From contig NC_132993.1 in assembly GCF_048564905.1 (NCBI RefSeq), positions 10,935,001 to 10,999,000 of the forward strand: 64,000 bases of DNA, written 5' to 3'. A model generated the notes under the pieces. It saw only the letters and a program-made list of their open reading frames with translations, was not told the DNA's origin and ran no database searches. Positions 44,800 to 56,959 of this stretch are shown here, piece by piece. Numbering within the stretch: position 1 is the stretch's first letter; every line of letters starts with the position of its first letter. Source of the stretch: Vicugna pacos. Taxonomy: Eukaryota; Chordata; Mammalia; Artiodactyla; Camelidae. The position numbers were made by a program, and so were the translations under genes.

Positions 44800-45034
44800 A
44801 AAGAGGCACATACACCTCATCTCAGTCACCGGACCCCAGTCCTCCTGATAGAGCACTGGGAGCAGGGATAATGTACAGGGATAAGGCTGGGACTTTAAAA
44901 GCAGGGAAATATAAAGGCAAGGAGGCATTTGAAGCACCAGAGAAAAGGCTTCAGTGACTATGACCATCCCCTGCTGGTGAAACATCGCCAGCTGCCACCA
45001 CCATATACACACTCGCTTAGCATATTTCTTTTTT

Positions 45035-45145
45035 TCCCCCAGTCTTCAATAAGTGTTTGTTGAACACATACTGTAAATGCCAGGTGCTGTTCAAGGACTA
45101 GGAATTAGAGAAGTGAGTAAAACAGACCCTTGTCCAACAAGCATT
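45035..45145 (-). mobile_element. LINE-2 3' end fragment
   Basis: CAATAAGTGTTTGTTGAACA, then GCCAGGTGCTGTTCAAGGAC, is the antisense L2 3' end pattern. Confidence 0.55.
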
Positions 45146-45298
45146 CATGAAAAAAAGCAACATTCTCATCCTTGTGAATGAAAAATTCTGCAAACCATAT
45201 CAGTAAACAAAGAATGCTGAAACCATCAAGTCATCAGCGGCTGCCGCCACCCCCCACTGAAGACAAGCCTGCAGCCCAGCCCCTGCAGTCACTCACAA

Positions 45299-45667
45299 TG
45301 TGCACCCTGAGGGGACTCAGAATAAGAAAGGACAGGAGACTGGCCCTGGATAGCTAGGTGCTTGTCAAAGGAATGGATTCAATGAGCCAAATGTTTGCTC
45401 CCTCCCGTACATAGAAAAGCACTAAATTCTTTAATTTGAGATTCTTGGTTTTCTTTAGCTAACAAATAATCTTTTAATGTTCCAATTAACTGGTCTTTGT
45501 TGTAAAACTCCTGTATATCCTAGCTCCTCCCCTACCTCTTAAGAGCAGTCCCTCAGAGCCATCTGAGAGGCCATCATTCCGGGCCCTAAGGGGTTCACGT
45601 CCTCAGAAATGTTCGCTGAATAAAACATAACTGTCAACTTCTAGACTGTGCATTTATTTCAGTGGAC
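45299..45667 (+). mobile_element. Fossil solo LTR, artiodactyl ERV (class II-like)
   Basis: Starts near TGTGCACCCTGAGGGGACTC. It holds the R/U5-like order AGCAGTCCCTCAGAGCCATC, TGAGAGGCCATC and GAATAAAACATAACTGTCAA. This is the look of ungulate ERV LTRs. No internal region adjoins it. The family and exact ends are not certain. Confidence 0.6.
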
Positions 45668-45669
45668 AT

Positions 45670-46445
45670 CCTGAAAATGCTTCTAGGTGTGTAAGAGCAA
45701 TAAGCCAGGTTTTCAGATAGTGTCTAATTGGAGAATTTTAAAGTGTGTGTCTTAGGATGGTTTTCAGATGCCTCAGTCATTTCGTTGACTCACCTTCTCA
45801 TTTCCTCATTTCCTGGATGAGCGGAGAGTCTGAAATAATTGTCTCCAACCCTCCGTCCAGCTCTGAAACAGTACGAGCCGATCAGGATAGACTTCCACCC
45901 AGACGTTTCCTAGACTCACGTGCCAGGACCTTCCGGTGTCCCCAGCAAGTATTTAATACCCGCTGGTTTAATGAACGAATGTATAAATGGATACAATGGA
46001 AAACAGTAAAAGACCACATCTAATAGGTCAATCTAACCATTAAAAAAATGTGTTCCAAATGTGGTATGGTTGGTACTGGTATTTGTATAGGCGGCTTTTC
46101 AGAAATTAGGATACAAGGCTGAAGTGTAAAAGATAAAAATAAATTTGCCGGGCATGAGGTGAGCTTTTGGTACATTTTTTAAAAATCTGGATGGGTATAG
46201 AATAGTAATTTTTCATGTGTATCAAGCATTATCCAAAGGAAATACAGAAATAGGGAAATTGTTTCCCTTCTTACACTTTCCTTCTTGTCAAGTTCTCCAT
46301 CATTCTTTGAGTATTTCCTTTATGGCACAAGAAGATATGCTAGGCTCATCTTGTACTTTCCCTGTCTCCATTTTGGTATCAGCTCTTTCTGCAAAAAAGT
46401 CTGGTTCCTTTGAGTAGATAACGGTGTTTGTGTATTTTGTGTGTG
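45670..46445. other. Intergenic DNA, nothing recognised
   Basis: No exon, V relic or clear repeat seen. Confidence 0.4.
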
Positions 46446-46449
46446 TGTT

Positions 46450-46905
46450 TTCTTTCCTTCCAGTTTTACTGAGCTATAAATGACATACAGCCCTGTGTAA
46501 GGTGTACAGCATCATGATTTACTTACATACAGCAGGAAATGGTTACCACAATAAGTTTAGTGAACACCCATCATCTCATACAGATGCAAAATAAAGGGAA
46601 AATATGTTCATCCTTGTGATGAGCACTTTAAGGATTTACTCTGTTAGTAACTTTCCTTTATAACACAGAGCAGTGTTAATTATATTAATCATGCTGTACT
46701 TTACATCCCTAGTACTTACTTATGTTATAATTGGAAGTTTATACCTTTTGACCACCTGCATCCAATTCCTCCTTCCCCAAATCCCTGCTTCTGATCTCTT
46801 TTTCTGTTTGTCTGCTTGTTTGGTTTTCAAGTATAATTGACCTACAATACTATGTTATTTCCTGGTGCATAACACAAGAATTTGTTATTTCTCTACATTA
46901 GAAAG
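46450..46905 (-). mobile_element. LINE-1 3' UTR, antisense
   Basis: TTTACTGAGCTATAAATGAC, then AGGTGTACAGCATCATGATT and TGGTTACCACAATAAGTTTA, is the reverse complement of a mammalian L1 3' UTR. A second similar start (GTATAATTGACCTACAATAC) follows near 46830. Confidence 0.75.
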
Positions 46906-46909
46906 TTAT

Positions 46910-47995
46910 GACCAGAAGAAGTCTAGTTACCGTCTGCCACCATACAAAGAGATTACATTGAATAATGATATTTAGGAAATCAGATACAGGCACGAGATCT
47001 AGGCTTTTGGGGTGACACTACTCTCGGGTCATCACAGTGGACAGATCTAGGGGACCTACGTATGGATACATATATGTATGTCCACACACCTACATGTATC
47101 TTTAATTCTATATCTATCGGCACATATTGAAAAGCCATGAGTTTACAGCAAAATTTCCAGTTTCGATTCCAATACTGTAAGATTCATTCTAGTATTCTGC
47201 CTTTTCATATAGCAATTCCCTTTTCCAGCACTGAGAAACCTGGCTCCTGTTATCCTTTTCAGATTTACATATTTGATCCTTGCAGGTACCCAATTGCAAT
47301 GGTCACTTTCTCTCCTTTGCAAGCGCCCGTCTCACCCTGCTTGGGACCTGACACCCTGAGTCAGGGAGTCTGCACATGTTGGAACCCGCCTTACCTCAGT
47401 CCAGTTTCTACCCAACGTGGGTGCCCTTCTCAGTCTGCTGGGCCTTCCCCAGGCTGCACCAGGCTGCTGTCTGCACCTCACTTGGGCTCCAATACTGCAC
47501 TCACTCAGGATACCCTCCTCACCTGGCATGGCCTCTGTTGTCTTGCATTGGGCCTCCTTCCTGCATGGACACAAAGAAGTCCATCAGTTTAGTCCTCTGA
47601 CAACAAAGATATTTCCCTTCGCAGGGTGCATATTGAAAAACTTGAGACACCTCAGATTGGTGGTGAGCAAGGGAGTCCTCAGAACCTCTCCTCCACACCC
47701 TGGACAGATGTAGACAACGTGATGGTTGCAGAAAATGAACATGTACACAACTTACCTGGGCTTCTCTGAACAATTTGCATTTCTCATTTTTTTTCACCCT
47801 GTTCTCCAGGAAGCAATGCTAGTTTCTTGGTTCCAAAGTCCTAGATTTTCCCTTTTACCCTCTCCTATAATAACACATTATTGTAGGTACTTGTCTTCCC
47901 TAATGAATGCATTCTTTTTGAAGTCACAGGCTGTACCTTTTTTTTTTCCAATTCCTAAGTTTTTCTGCGTATTGTTTGCCATAATTTTATTTTGT
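46910..47995. other. Intergenic DNA, nothing recognised
   Basis: GC-rich open frames at 47137-47713 have no splice context or protein resemblance. Confidence 0.4.
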
Positions 47996-47999
47996 TTAT

Positions 48000-48125
48000 C
48001 TTTAACAGCTTTATTGAGGTACAACTGATATGCCAAGAACTGTACATACTTAAGGTGTACAATTCAATGAGTGTGGATATATGCAAGCTACCCATGATGC
48101 CAGCCCCACAATCAAGATAACATAC
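48000..48125 (-). mobile_element. LINE-1 3' UTR fragment, antisense
   Basis: AACAGCTTTATTGAGGTACA, then TTAAGGTGTACAATTCAATG and CCCACAATCAAGATAACATA, is an antisense L1 3' UTR of an older family. Confidence 0.75.
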
Positions 48126-48129
48126 TTAT

Positions 48130-48650
48130 GTTAATTAGTTCCTTTTTCTCCTTCCTAACAAAATCCCCCTCCTCACCTGCCAGGCTGGCATAGCGCTTTA
48201 AAGGTGCACTCCTCTTGCTGGAAACAACAGCTATTCCCAATCGCCCACCCCATGTTTCTCATCATTTCCTCCCTTAAAAGTGGGGACTGGGGAGCGCCAT
48301 CCAGCACCCCAGGTGAGCAAACAGTCTAATCAGCACCCAGTCATCTTGCAAGGATCCCAGGCTTTAGAACCGCTATGGGATGCTTTCTTCCCAGCATTTG
48401 AGAGCCTGCCTGAAGTCTCAACTTCCTCCAAGATGGGCCTTACTTGATGTTCTGATCACTACACATCCATGGACTATGAATCTATGGAAGGGCCCTGATA
48501 GCAATGGGTTTTATAAATATAGCAAAGAAAGCAAAAAACAAACAGAGGGTATATAGCCTTGTCTTTGGTGTGTGCGAATATTCTACATGGTGAGACAGAG
48601 TCAAAATCAAGATGAAGCAACTGAAAACAACAACTATATGACATTTCACC
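48130..48650. other. Intergenic DNA, nothing recognised
   Basis: Unique-looking sequence without exon signals. Confidence 0.35.
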
Positions 48651-48654
48651 AATC

Positions 48655-48820
48655 ATAAAATAATGGGGTACACAGTATATACTTGTTCTTGTCTAAATAT
48701 AGTCATTATTTTGTAATAACTTTAAATGGAGCATAATATAGAAAAATACTGAATCATTCTGCTGCAGACCTGAAACTAATATAACACTGTAAATCAACTA
48801 TATGTCAATAAAAATAAATA
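48655..48820 (+). mobile_element. LINE-1 3' end, sense
   Basis: GACCTGAAACTAATATAACA, then CTGTAAATCAACTATATGTC and AATAAAAATAAATA, is the 3' end of a cetartiodactyl L1, as at 22.6 kb. Confidence 0.75.
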
Positions 48821-49819
48821 CGTACGTACATAAATACATGAATAAATAAAATAATGGGGTATCAGCTGTATTCACTGTCATTGAAAGGATACATAGACAA
48901 AAACAGTTATCATTTGGGGATTGCCATGGTTGGAGAAGGATTTTTGGAGAAGAGAAGTTTAACCAGATCTTTAGGCTCTCTAACTAATCCTGTGCTAATT
49001 CCTCTTTTTCTAAGAAATAGCTCTGCTAGGTTGTCTTAAAGGAGGCTGGCAGCTAGCTTCAGCTAGTACTGTCTGGCACGCTAGTCTCCAGTAACGTGAA
49101 ACGACATTTGAGGTTGCCTTTTGAGACGTGTTCTTGCTGCATTAAGAGGTAAGAGCCTCTAGTGGGCTGGAACCTTGACTCACCTTGACTCTCCCGTGCC
49201 CTTTTCTAGAACCACAATCTTCTGCTGGCTTTGGCCTCCGGCGACCTCTTACTTTCTTACTATGACTCTCCTGATCCTATCTCCCCAAGGGACAAGACTA
49301 AGAACAAATGGTTAGAGCTTTAATTGGGCAGTTTTCTGTTTCAACACAAGGAAGAATTTTCTAACTATTAGAAAACTGGATGATTGAGAAGATGTGTGAT
49401 TTCCTCTCTGCAGTAGAGGCTGGACGACCTTTGGTGGGGATGTTGTAGGTGGGGTTCAAGTGTTTGAGGGGTAAAGAGGAGCTTAAGCACCTACCCTGTG
49501 CCAGAGACAGAGTTGCAAACTGGGGATTTAAACACAAAGTGCTTGCTTCAGGAGCTCAGAATCTAGTTATCTTCAAGACAAGGAAATCAAAACTTGCAAC
49601 AAAATTTAAAAGTTATTATAGTGATATACACAGGGCTTGAAAAGAGTGAAGTAAGGCAAGAGAGAGGGCTTAGTTATCTAATAAATCAGGGGCAGCATGG
49701 GGCTGGAGTTAGGGCTGGGCATAGTTACATGTCAGAGATTAATTCTAAGAAGAGATGATAATTAGGATGAATTTTAATGGACGAATAGGAGTTTATCAGC
49801 AAAGAAGTGAGGAAAGTAA

Positions 49820-50580
49820 CCGCATTTATTCATTCATCAATTATTTACTGAGCAATTACTATGTGTCAGGTACATTCTGGCTTTGAGGCAGAATAGTAAG
49901 CAAATCAGACATTACTTCTGCCCGCAGGAATTTTAAACTACCTGGGGCAACAGACATTAAGCAGATATTCATACAAATAATATATAATTGGAAGTAAATG
50001 TAATAAAATAAAAGTAAAGGCTGACAAGAAAACTCAGGAAGGCCTGATTTGAGATGGCATGCACAGGTGAAGTTCAGAGTTCTCCCTGGTTAGCAGCTTA
50101 AAATATGAATGGGAGGTAACCAGGCAGGTGTGGCGGGGAGGCACAGAGGTGGAAAACAGCATGGAGTATCCAAGTGCACAGGCTTCAATGCCACGTCCAG
50201 GAAATTAAATTTATCCTGACCTCACAGTGGAGCCATAGAAGGGGTTTAAGCAGGAAAATGACACAATGCATATGCCTTTTAGCAAGATCACTCTGGTAGA
50301 GCAATGTGGAAGACGGACTGAAGAAGAGCAGATCCAGAAATGAAGTATTTATAGTGCTTTTTCAGTAACTCAGGGGAGAGACAGTGGTCCCACACTAAGG
50401 CACAGGTGGTTGGCTTGAAAAATAAGTCAATGATTTTCAAAGACAAGTCAAGGATCTTCAAAGACAAATCAAAGATCTTCAAGATAGGTAAATCTTCAAG
50501 ACTTGCCATTTGAATATAGGCAGGGAGTAAGGTGGAGGATGGAGAAGTTAAGGGTGACTTCTATGTTTCAAGTCTGACAA
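49820..50580 (-). mobile_element. Old LINE-2-like interspersed repeat
   Basis: CATTTATTCATTCATCAATT, GAGCAATTACTATGTGTCAG and the later GGGTTTAAGCAGGAAAATGA, CACTCTGGTAGAGCAATGTG match an old mammalian repeat that starts with the L2-like 3' pattern. The second half may be a different family. Confidence 0.45.
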
Positions 50581-50756
50581 ACCATGTGGATGAAGTTACT
50601 GACAAGTAACTAACCCTTGTCAATTACACTGACAAAGGAGGTATAGAAAGAGGAAACAATGACTTCGGCTCTAGGTAAGTTGACCTCAGATGCTGTAGGA
50701 CACTAGAGCAGATATGTTCAGGTAGAATTTGGACCTAAGGGAAGCTCAGAAGAGAA

Positions 50757-51360
50757 GTTGGTATTAGGGAGATAGATTGTGAATCATTAAAAAAATAGTT
50801 TATGAAAACTCACATAAAATGTAAACAATGAGAGAGGAACATGTACATCACTTGCACTGGAAGTATTTCATTCCTCAGCTGATGCAGAGTTCTGCTGAAC
50901 AATGCTCTTTGTGTCATTATTGCAGTCACATCTTATGAAAGCAAGAAGGCCACGAGCAGTTCTTCACCACATAGGGTCTACTTCTGTCAGTCCCAGCTCT
51001 CCTTTGTACTCATGTTTATGATTCACTCCAGCAATGATATTTGCCATGACTGAGAAATGGAGGCTCCTCCAGATCAATATCTGGATCTCTCCTCTTATAC
51101 TCACTCCACCTGCTGCCCTGAACCCTTGAACAAGAGAAGAGATTGGTTGATTGAGGGGGTGGGGCATGGATGAACTAGCTCCCCATTCATTTATATCACT
51201 CCAAGCGCATTTGGAGAACTACCATGAAGACCATTCTCTTTTTCATGTTCCTAAAAAACTGCTGGTGGTTTTTTTTTTTCCCCTATATTGAAGTAAGAGA
51301 CAGTGATGGAGATTAAATGTGCAAGGAAACGTAGTTTTCCACGTAGGTCAGAAACTCAGG
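50757..51360 (+). repeat. Trypsinogen-type promoter/leader block, copy 1
   Basis: This block is shared with 58020-58625 in the same orientation. Both start at TTGGTATTAG, pass GAGAAATGGAGGC and CTGGATCTCTCCTCTTA, include a leader exon after ACCATGAAGACCAT, and end around GTAGGTCAGAAACT. Divergence is moderate with small indels, so it is an old duplication. Confidence 0.8.
51224..51264 (+). pseudogene. Orphan trypsinogen-type leader exon, copy 1
   Basis: It encodes MKTILFFMFLKNC, close to the trypsinogen signal peptide start (MKTFI-LA-LGAA) that also opens the intact gene at 52913. The exon is 41 nt to the GTGGTT donor-like site versus 40 nt in the intact gene, and the donor is weak. A TTATATCA TATA-like box lies about 35 bp upstream. 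No exon with IVGGY or the AAHC motif occurs before the intact gene starts 1.7 kb downstream, so it seems to be a leftover first exon. It could instead serve as an alternative upstream first exon (not shown by sequence). Confidence 0.6.
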
Positions 51361-51674
51361 TTTGAGGGAAGTTTCAGGTGATGTAGGATTATACAATGTC
51401 CGAAACCCCACTGTGGAGGCATCAGCAATGGAAGATAATTAAACAGGACGGGAAGTCTTCTCCTTCCTCCTTCTGCGCCTGGTCCTCCTCTCACTCTTTA
51501 GTATTTCCTGATTTTTAGGGATCAACGAATGGCAGCTTCCTGCTTTGTTTATCCTTCACTCAGCAGTTACTGAATTCAGTTAGGGGCAGTATATATAGCA
51601 TTGTCCTAAAGCTCAAGGTGCTTTCCTGTGGCTGTAGCCTTAGAAGCTACATGGTCATCTTTTATCCTTATTTC

Positions 51675-51880
51675 AGTCATTCTCCACTGGGGATGACTTG
51701 GGCCCCCAAGAGGACATTTGGCAGTGTCTGGACATCTTTGGTTGTCATAACCGGGAGGAGGACTAGAGCTACTTGTAACTGGGGGCCAGGGATCCTGATC
51801 CATACCCTACAGTGTGCAGACCAGTGCCTCACAACAACGATCTGGCCCATGTTGTCAACAGTGGCAGAGCTGAGAAAGTT
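51675..51880 (+). mobile_element. MER20-like hAT-Charlie element
   Basis: AGAGGACATTTGGCAGTGTC, TTTGGTTGTCATAACCGGGA and the end TGGCCCATGTTGTCAACAGT are the sense MER20 pattern. Confidence 0.75.
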
Positions 51881-52094
51881 TTCTACTAAATCATCTTCAA
51901 ATCAGCACAATTTCAAATGAAAAAGAAACAGAAACTACTTGAAGAGTGACGATTTGCTAAAGCAGGAATGGCATCCTGGTAGACCATTCAGATGTGTGTA
52001 GGTGTAGAATCTACAGCTTAAATTTCAGTTGTCTTTTCATTGCCAAGAATTCTCTGTTACCTTGTCCTCTGCATTTTGATGAACTGACAAAGGA

Positions 52095-52335
52095 AGTGTT
52101 ATTTAGTGGTTAAGAACACAGACACTGAAGCCAGACTTCCTCAGTTGGAATCCTAACCCTAACGTGTACCTGTGATTTTGATAAAGTCCCTTATACCTTT
52201 GTGTGCCTCGGTTTGCCCATCTGTAAAGTAGGAGGAATAATGGGTAACTTGCAGGGTGGTTATAAGGATTACTAAATTAACATAGGCAAAGTATTGAGAC
52301 TATGCCTATGAAACAGTAAGTTCCAAACAAACATA
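52095..52335 (+). mobile_element. MIR SINE
   Basis: A nearly full-length sense MIR: GTGGTTAAGAACACAGACAC, then GCCTCGGTTTGCCCATCTGT, GGGTGGTTATAAGGATTACT and a degenerate 3' end. It ends about 580 bp upstream of the trypsinogen ATG. Confidence 0.85.
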
Positions 52336-52644
52336 AGTTAGCCTCATTCTTTCTCTTTCCTTCTTTGATCTATGGTGGTTTCAAATCAGAATGATTTTCT
52401 TTTTCTCAGAGGAAAAAGTGTTCCTATTAATAGTGAAAGGTTAACGTGGGTATATAAGGCCAGACCTACAAGAAGACAAATTTACAATAGTGAAAGAGCC
52501 AATGTTACTTAAAGATCTGGGTGTAGCTACAAGATAGTTTTCGGGATAAAATTCACACTTGAGACAACCAAGAACCTAAAACTTTGGTCTGGGAAGCAAG
52601 ACACCTGTAGCTCTGTTTGTGACCTTCCTCCAACTTACTTTGCT

Positions 52645-52860
52645 GTTATGGGAACAGGGCCTGCCAGGTGGGTTCATTTCTTCCATTCCCATAACCTTCT
52701 GGAAAAACGGACAAAGGTGGATGTTTAAATTGGATGCTAAATTATCTCCAGTTGGGCACAGAACTGAATTCTAAATTTGGATTTGTGACTTTCCGGTGAA
52801 ATCGCATTCCTGGCACCTGCGGCCATGCGTGTCAGTGACAAACCTGGAGGTATAAATAGC
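52645..52860 (+). promoter_or_regulatory. Trypsinogen gene promoter
   Basis: TATAAATA (52851-52858) is about 55 bp upstream of the ATG. E-boxes of the pancreatic PTF1 type occur at 52665-52670 (CAGGTG) and 52814-52819 (CACCTG). TTCCC or TTTCC partner elements lie near 52686-52690 and 52790-52794. PTF1 sites pair an E-box with a TTTCCC box in acinar genes; the spacing and orientation here are only partly as expected. TATA is secure, PTF1 is inference. Confidence 0.6.
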
Positions 52861-52912
52861 GGCGGAGGGAAACCCTTCAACCTGACCCCCAGCCCAGATC
52901 CAGCGAGCAAAC

Positions 52913-54095
52913 ATGAAGACCTTCATCGTTCTTGCTTTCCTGGGAGCCGCTGGTGAGTCTTGTTCGAAGAGGGCGATAGGTCTCTGTCATGTATTTCAGG
53001 TTGGACTTTCTGCTCTGAAGACAACGATGAATGCTGAATATAATCTCTGCACTCAGGAGCTTGAGACGTTGAAACGACAGTGTATAGCAGACACGTCTGT
53101 AGATAACGAAATCTCACTTGTTGGAGAGGGTTTTGGTGAGCAGGGGTGGTCAGTATAGGAAGTATTAAGAGGCAGAATTGGGCTTAAACTTCAAGGTACT
53201 TTCAATGAAGAAAGATAGAAAAAAAAAAGGATAGACACTACTAAGAAAATGTTGTTTTGACCTTTAAAGGATTTGAAGTTGATAATTGTGCCGAATACCC
53301 AATCTTGTGTTCCTTGAGGAGGCTGTGAGCATAACAACCTGAGTCTCCTTTATACCACAGGGATTGTGACAAGCAAAGATACTTTACTTCTCGTGAATAA
53401 AAGCCATGGGCTGGGTTATACAAAATCTTTGCTAATAAAATTTCTCTGATGTGAGATGATATGTCATGTAACGGTGAAAAGAAATAGAGAAATGACTATT
53501 TCTATTTTCAAGCTACTCAATTGTATACTATTAAATCTTCCTACCAAATCTTCCCAAACTGAGTAGTTATAAATTCAATACACCTATTTATATACCAGGA
53601 AATGACTTTCCCTAAATTACTTTAAAAATACATGAACAGTAGGGAACATATAATATAATCCTAGGCATTTTACATTCATAGAAATTACAATAAATCAATA
53701 CTCCAGACTTCACAGGGCTGAATAAATTTAAAATGTTGGAGAGATATTGGGATAAGGGGAAAGATTGGAGAGGGAAAACTTACAAAGTTCTATTCGATTA
53801 TTTAGTGAGCATTTTAGGCAAGAACCAGGAAGAGATTAGGAGAACAAAAGTACAAAACTCTCCATTTTATCCCAGGCTAGAACATTCTCAGGTAGCTTCT
53901 AAAGCTCCCTTCCTGTTACCTCATGTGGTATTTGTCCCACACTGAAATCTACGAATAAACATACTGATGGTTCATGCAGAGCTTCATTGACCACATACTT
54001 AAATGTCTGCTCAGCAGGGTTTTGGGTAAAACGTATTCTTCATATCCTCAGGTGGTGGGCTTTAAGGCATTTATCATGTAAGGAGTCTCTGATGT

Positions 54096-54129
<34 letters not shown>

Positions 54130-56876
54130 CTGTGGAACATATGTGAAAATCAGTCTATTCATCAAATTTAAAGCATAAAACTAAAAATTAGACAGGCATA
54201 GCAAGTAGACTATGTGTTACAGATTACGCGTGACATGCAAACATCACTTATGCTTTCCTGGTTGATCTGCAAAAACTTGGTGGTGGGTAGGGATTCCACA
54301 GCAGAGCTGTTGTACAGATAGCTTCCAACTTTTCTCTGTCAGTTGCTGCCCCCGTTGACGACGATGACAAGATCGTCGGGGGCTACACCTGTGCGAAGAA
54401 TTCCGTCCCCTACCAGGTGTCCCTGAACTCCGGCTACCACTTCTGCGGGGGCTCCCTCATCAACAGCCAGTGGGTGGTGTCCGCTGCTCACTGCTACAAG
54501 TCGTAAGTAACCAGCTCTCAAGCCCCGTCCTCTGGGCTCGAGCCAGCCCCAAGTCCTGCCAAAGTGCAATCAGGCTAACTTACAGGATACGCTCGAGGGG
54601 TGAGTGTTCAGAGTCTAAAACCGCATTATTCCCCGAGACGTTTTAAGCACTGAGGGACTTTCCCCTCAGACACCCTCGGAGTGCCCTGACGTCCTTCCAA
54701 ATCACGGCAATATAATCCTGGCAGGGGAAATAGTGAGTGATGAATTATACCTAGAACTATCTCAAGACCACTAACCGGAGATCAAGCAGGAAAAATGGCC
54801 TATGGAAGTCACAGAACACAGACAACTTCTGGTACAACTTAAAACAGGCACAGCTCATTCTGCTTCCCTGGTAATTCTGTTGCATCTCTGAGTCCTGCCA
54901 CATCTCCCTGCAATGACTGGTAAGCCCCACCAGAGGAGACATGGCAGGCGCTGTTTGATCACCACTACCGGTTCCCATTTCGTCCCCTGCTGTTCTATTG
55001 GCATCGTTTGGTCCCTATTCCTATACCTGACCACGCTCACAAGATGTTGGGTGTGAGTCTATGCTTGTAGCGACACCTTCCTAAGGACTCCTCTAGCCTG
55101 CACCGTGTCGGGTAGGACTCCCTTAAGTGCACGATGGCCTGTGTGTGAGAGTGCGTGAAGGGGCAGGTGTCGGTGCTTGTGCCCATGACCGGGGTGTACT
55201 GGGAGGGGAAGGAGCTCAACTTGGGTACCCAGAGAACTTTTAATCCTTTGTCCAGCTCCATACAGGTGCGTCTGGGAGAATACAACATTAATGTCGTGGA
55301 GGGCAATGAGCAATTCATTAGCGCGTCCAAGATCATCAGACACCCCAGTTACAACTCAAATACCCTGGACAACGACATCATGCTGATTAAACTGAAGTCT
55401 GCTGCCACTCTCAACTCCCGAGTAGCCAGTGTCTCTCTACCAACGTCTTGTGCATCTGCTGGCACCAAGTGTCTCATCTCTGGCTGGGGCAACACCAAAA
55501 GCAGTGGCTGTAAGTCTCCCCCGGAACAGAAGCACCAAGTCTGAGAATCCTAGAGGTGAAGAACATGTTTAGGGTCAGTTCATCCCATTGGTCGCTCAAG
55601 GCCATGTTCACAGAGGATAGTGTGGTCCTATGGAGTCTTAGCGAATACTAACTGAGATGCATAAGATTCCTCTGCTTGCCAGCACAGCAAAAAGCAAGCA
55701 TGATAAAGCTGCCGGGTATGCAGCTGAAGTGTGGTTCATGATTTGCAGATAACCGAACAAAATCTGAGGAGGTAAAAGGAACAGAGGCTAAGGGATTTGG
55801 GACTTGCCGAACTATAGACCTGCTTGAGAAATAAAGTCTGCAGATCTGAGGTCTGTGGTCACTGATGCTAGTGTCAGAGAGAGAACAGGTTGTTGATGAA
55901 CACGTTTGGAAGGACCTCCAGATAAAAGTTGTTCTTCCAAAATGGAAGCTCCGGGCAATCTGAGAGAGGGAGTGGCGGTATTGGGAAGCGAGGGGAACGA
56001 TACTGAGAAAGAAGTTTCCAGGATCCTAGCAGTAATCCTCTTCCCTTTTCACTCCGGCACCCAACAGCCAGCACCCCTGACCTGCTGCAGTGTCTGGACG
56101 CTCCCATCCTATCAAGCAGCGCTTGCAGCAGTGCCTACCCAGGCCAGATCACCAGCAACATGATCTGCGTGGGCTTCCTGGAGGGTGGGAAGGACTCCTG
56201 CCAGGTTCGTTCCTTTGCAAGCCTTCTCCTTCCAGCTCAGCCTCACAATATCTCCACCATCTTTCCCTTTTGCAAAACAGAAGATCCAACAGCTCTCTCT
56301 GAGAGATCGACCTGGCAGAAATGATCGATTTTCTTCTGGACATATTCACGCCTAGGGTTCAGGCTAGAAAGATACACAGACAATCCTGTGCAAACAGTAC
56401 ATCCGGACGCCCTTCTGCAGAGGGATATGGTAGAAGGAAACTCTGGAAGGAGCAGGGCTAACTGGGCAGCATTGTCCTACCCAGTCCTCACCTCTTCTTG
56501 GCCCTACAGGCCTGTGAGTGAGGACCGAGGGGAGCCAGAAGGAGGGAGGAGAAAGACTAGGGAAACAGTACAGAGGCTGAGGGTTGGATTTCCAGGGAAG
56601 GGGAAGGGCTTCGTGGAGGATCAGCAGCCCGGGAAGGTGGTCCCAGGATAGAGGAGGGACACCTTGGAGCCTTTGTCCCGTCTGGGCATAGTTGAGAGCT
56701 CTAACTGGCTCTTCCCTCTTGCTCAGGGTGACTCTGGCGGCCCTGTGGTCTGCAATGGAAAGCTCCAGGGTGTCGTGTCCTGGGGCTACGGCTGCGCTGT
56801 GAAAGGCAAGCCTGGTGTCTACACCAAGGTCTGCAACTACGTGAGCTGGATTCAGCAGACCATCTCTTCCTACTAA
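52913..56876 (+). CDS. Trypsinogen (cationic trypsin-like serine protease)
   Basis: A pancreatic digestive zymogen of the S1 family that cleaves after Lys/Arg once activated by enterokinase. Five exons: 52913-52952, 54343-54502, 55256-55509, 56068-56204 and 56727-56876. The lengths 40, 160, 254, 137 and 150 nt give 246 aa with standard GT/AG ends, as in human PRSS1. Signal peptide [15 protein letters not shown], activation peptide APVDDDDK, mature start IVGGYTC. His is in SAAHC, Asp in LDNDIML, Ser in GDSGGP, and the specificity Asp in KDSCQGDSGG. Twelve cysteines allow six disulfides. The R-V autolysis site (NSRVAS) is kept. The closest remembered relative is bovine cationic trypsin ([27 protein letters not shown]). 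Exon 4 has STPDLLQC where bovine has SYPDVLKC. It is transcribed opposite to the TRBV genes. TRY genes beside TRBV1 are known in mammals. Confidence 0.95.
54092..54129. repeat. (TG)n repeat in trypsinogen intron 1
   Basis: About 38 bp of mostly TG units, 210 bp before exon 2. Confidence 0.95.
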
Positions 56877-56947
56877 ACAGCTTCATCTCTTCATGACCCT
56901 CCCTGCTAGTCAGCTCCACCTTCCTCCCATCCTCAAAGCGGTAGCTA

Positions 56948-56953
56948 AATAAA
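56948..56953 (+). terminator. Polyadenylation signal of the trypsinogen gene
   Basis: AATAAA lies 72 bp after the stop codon, followed by a T-rich stretch, giving a short 3' UTR as expected for trypsinogen mRNAs. Confidence 0.85.
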
Positions 56954-56959
56954 ATCGTT

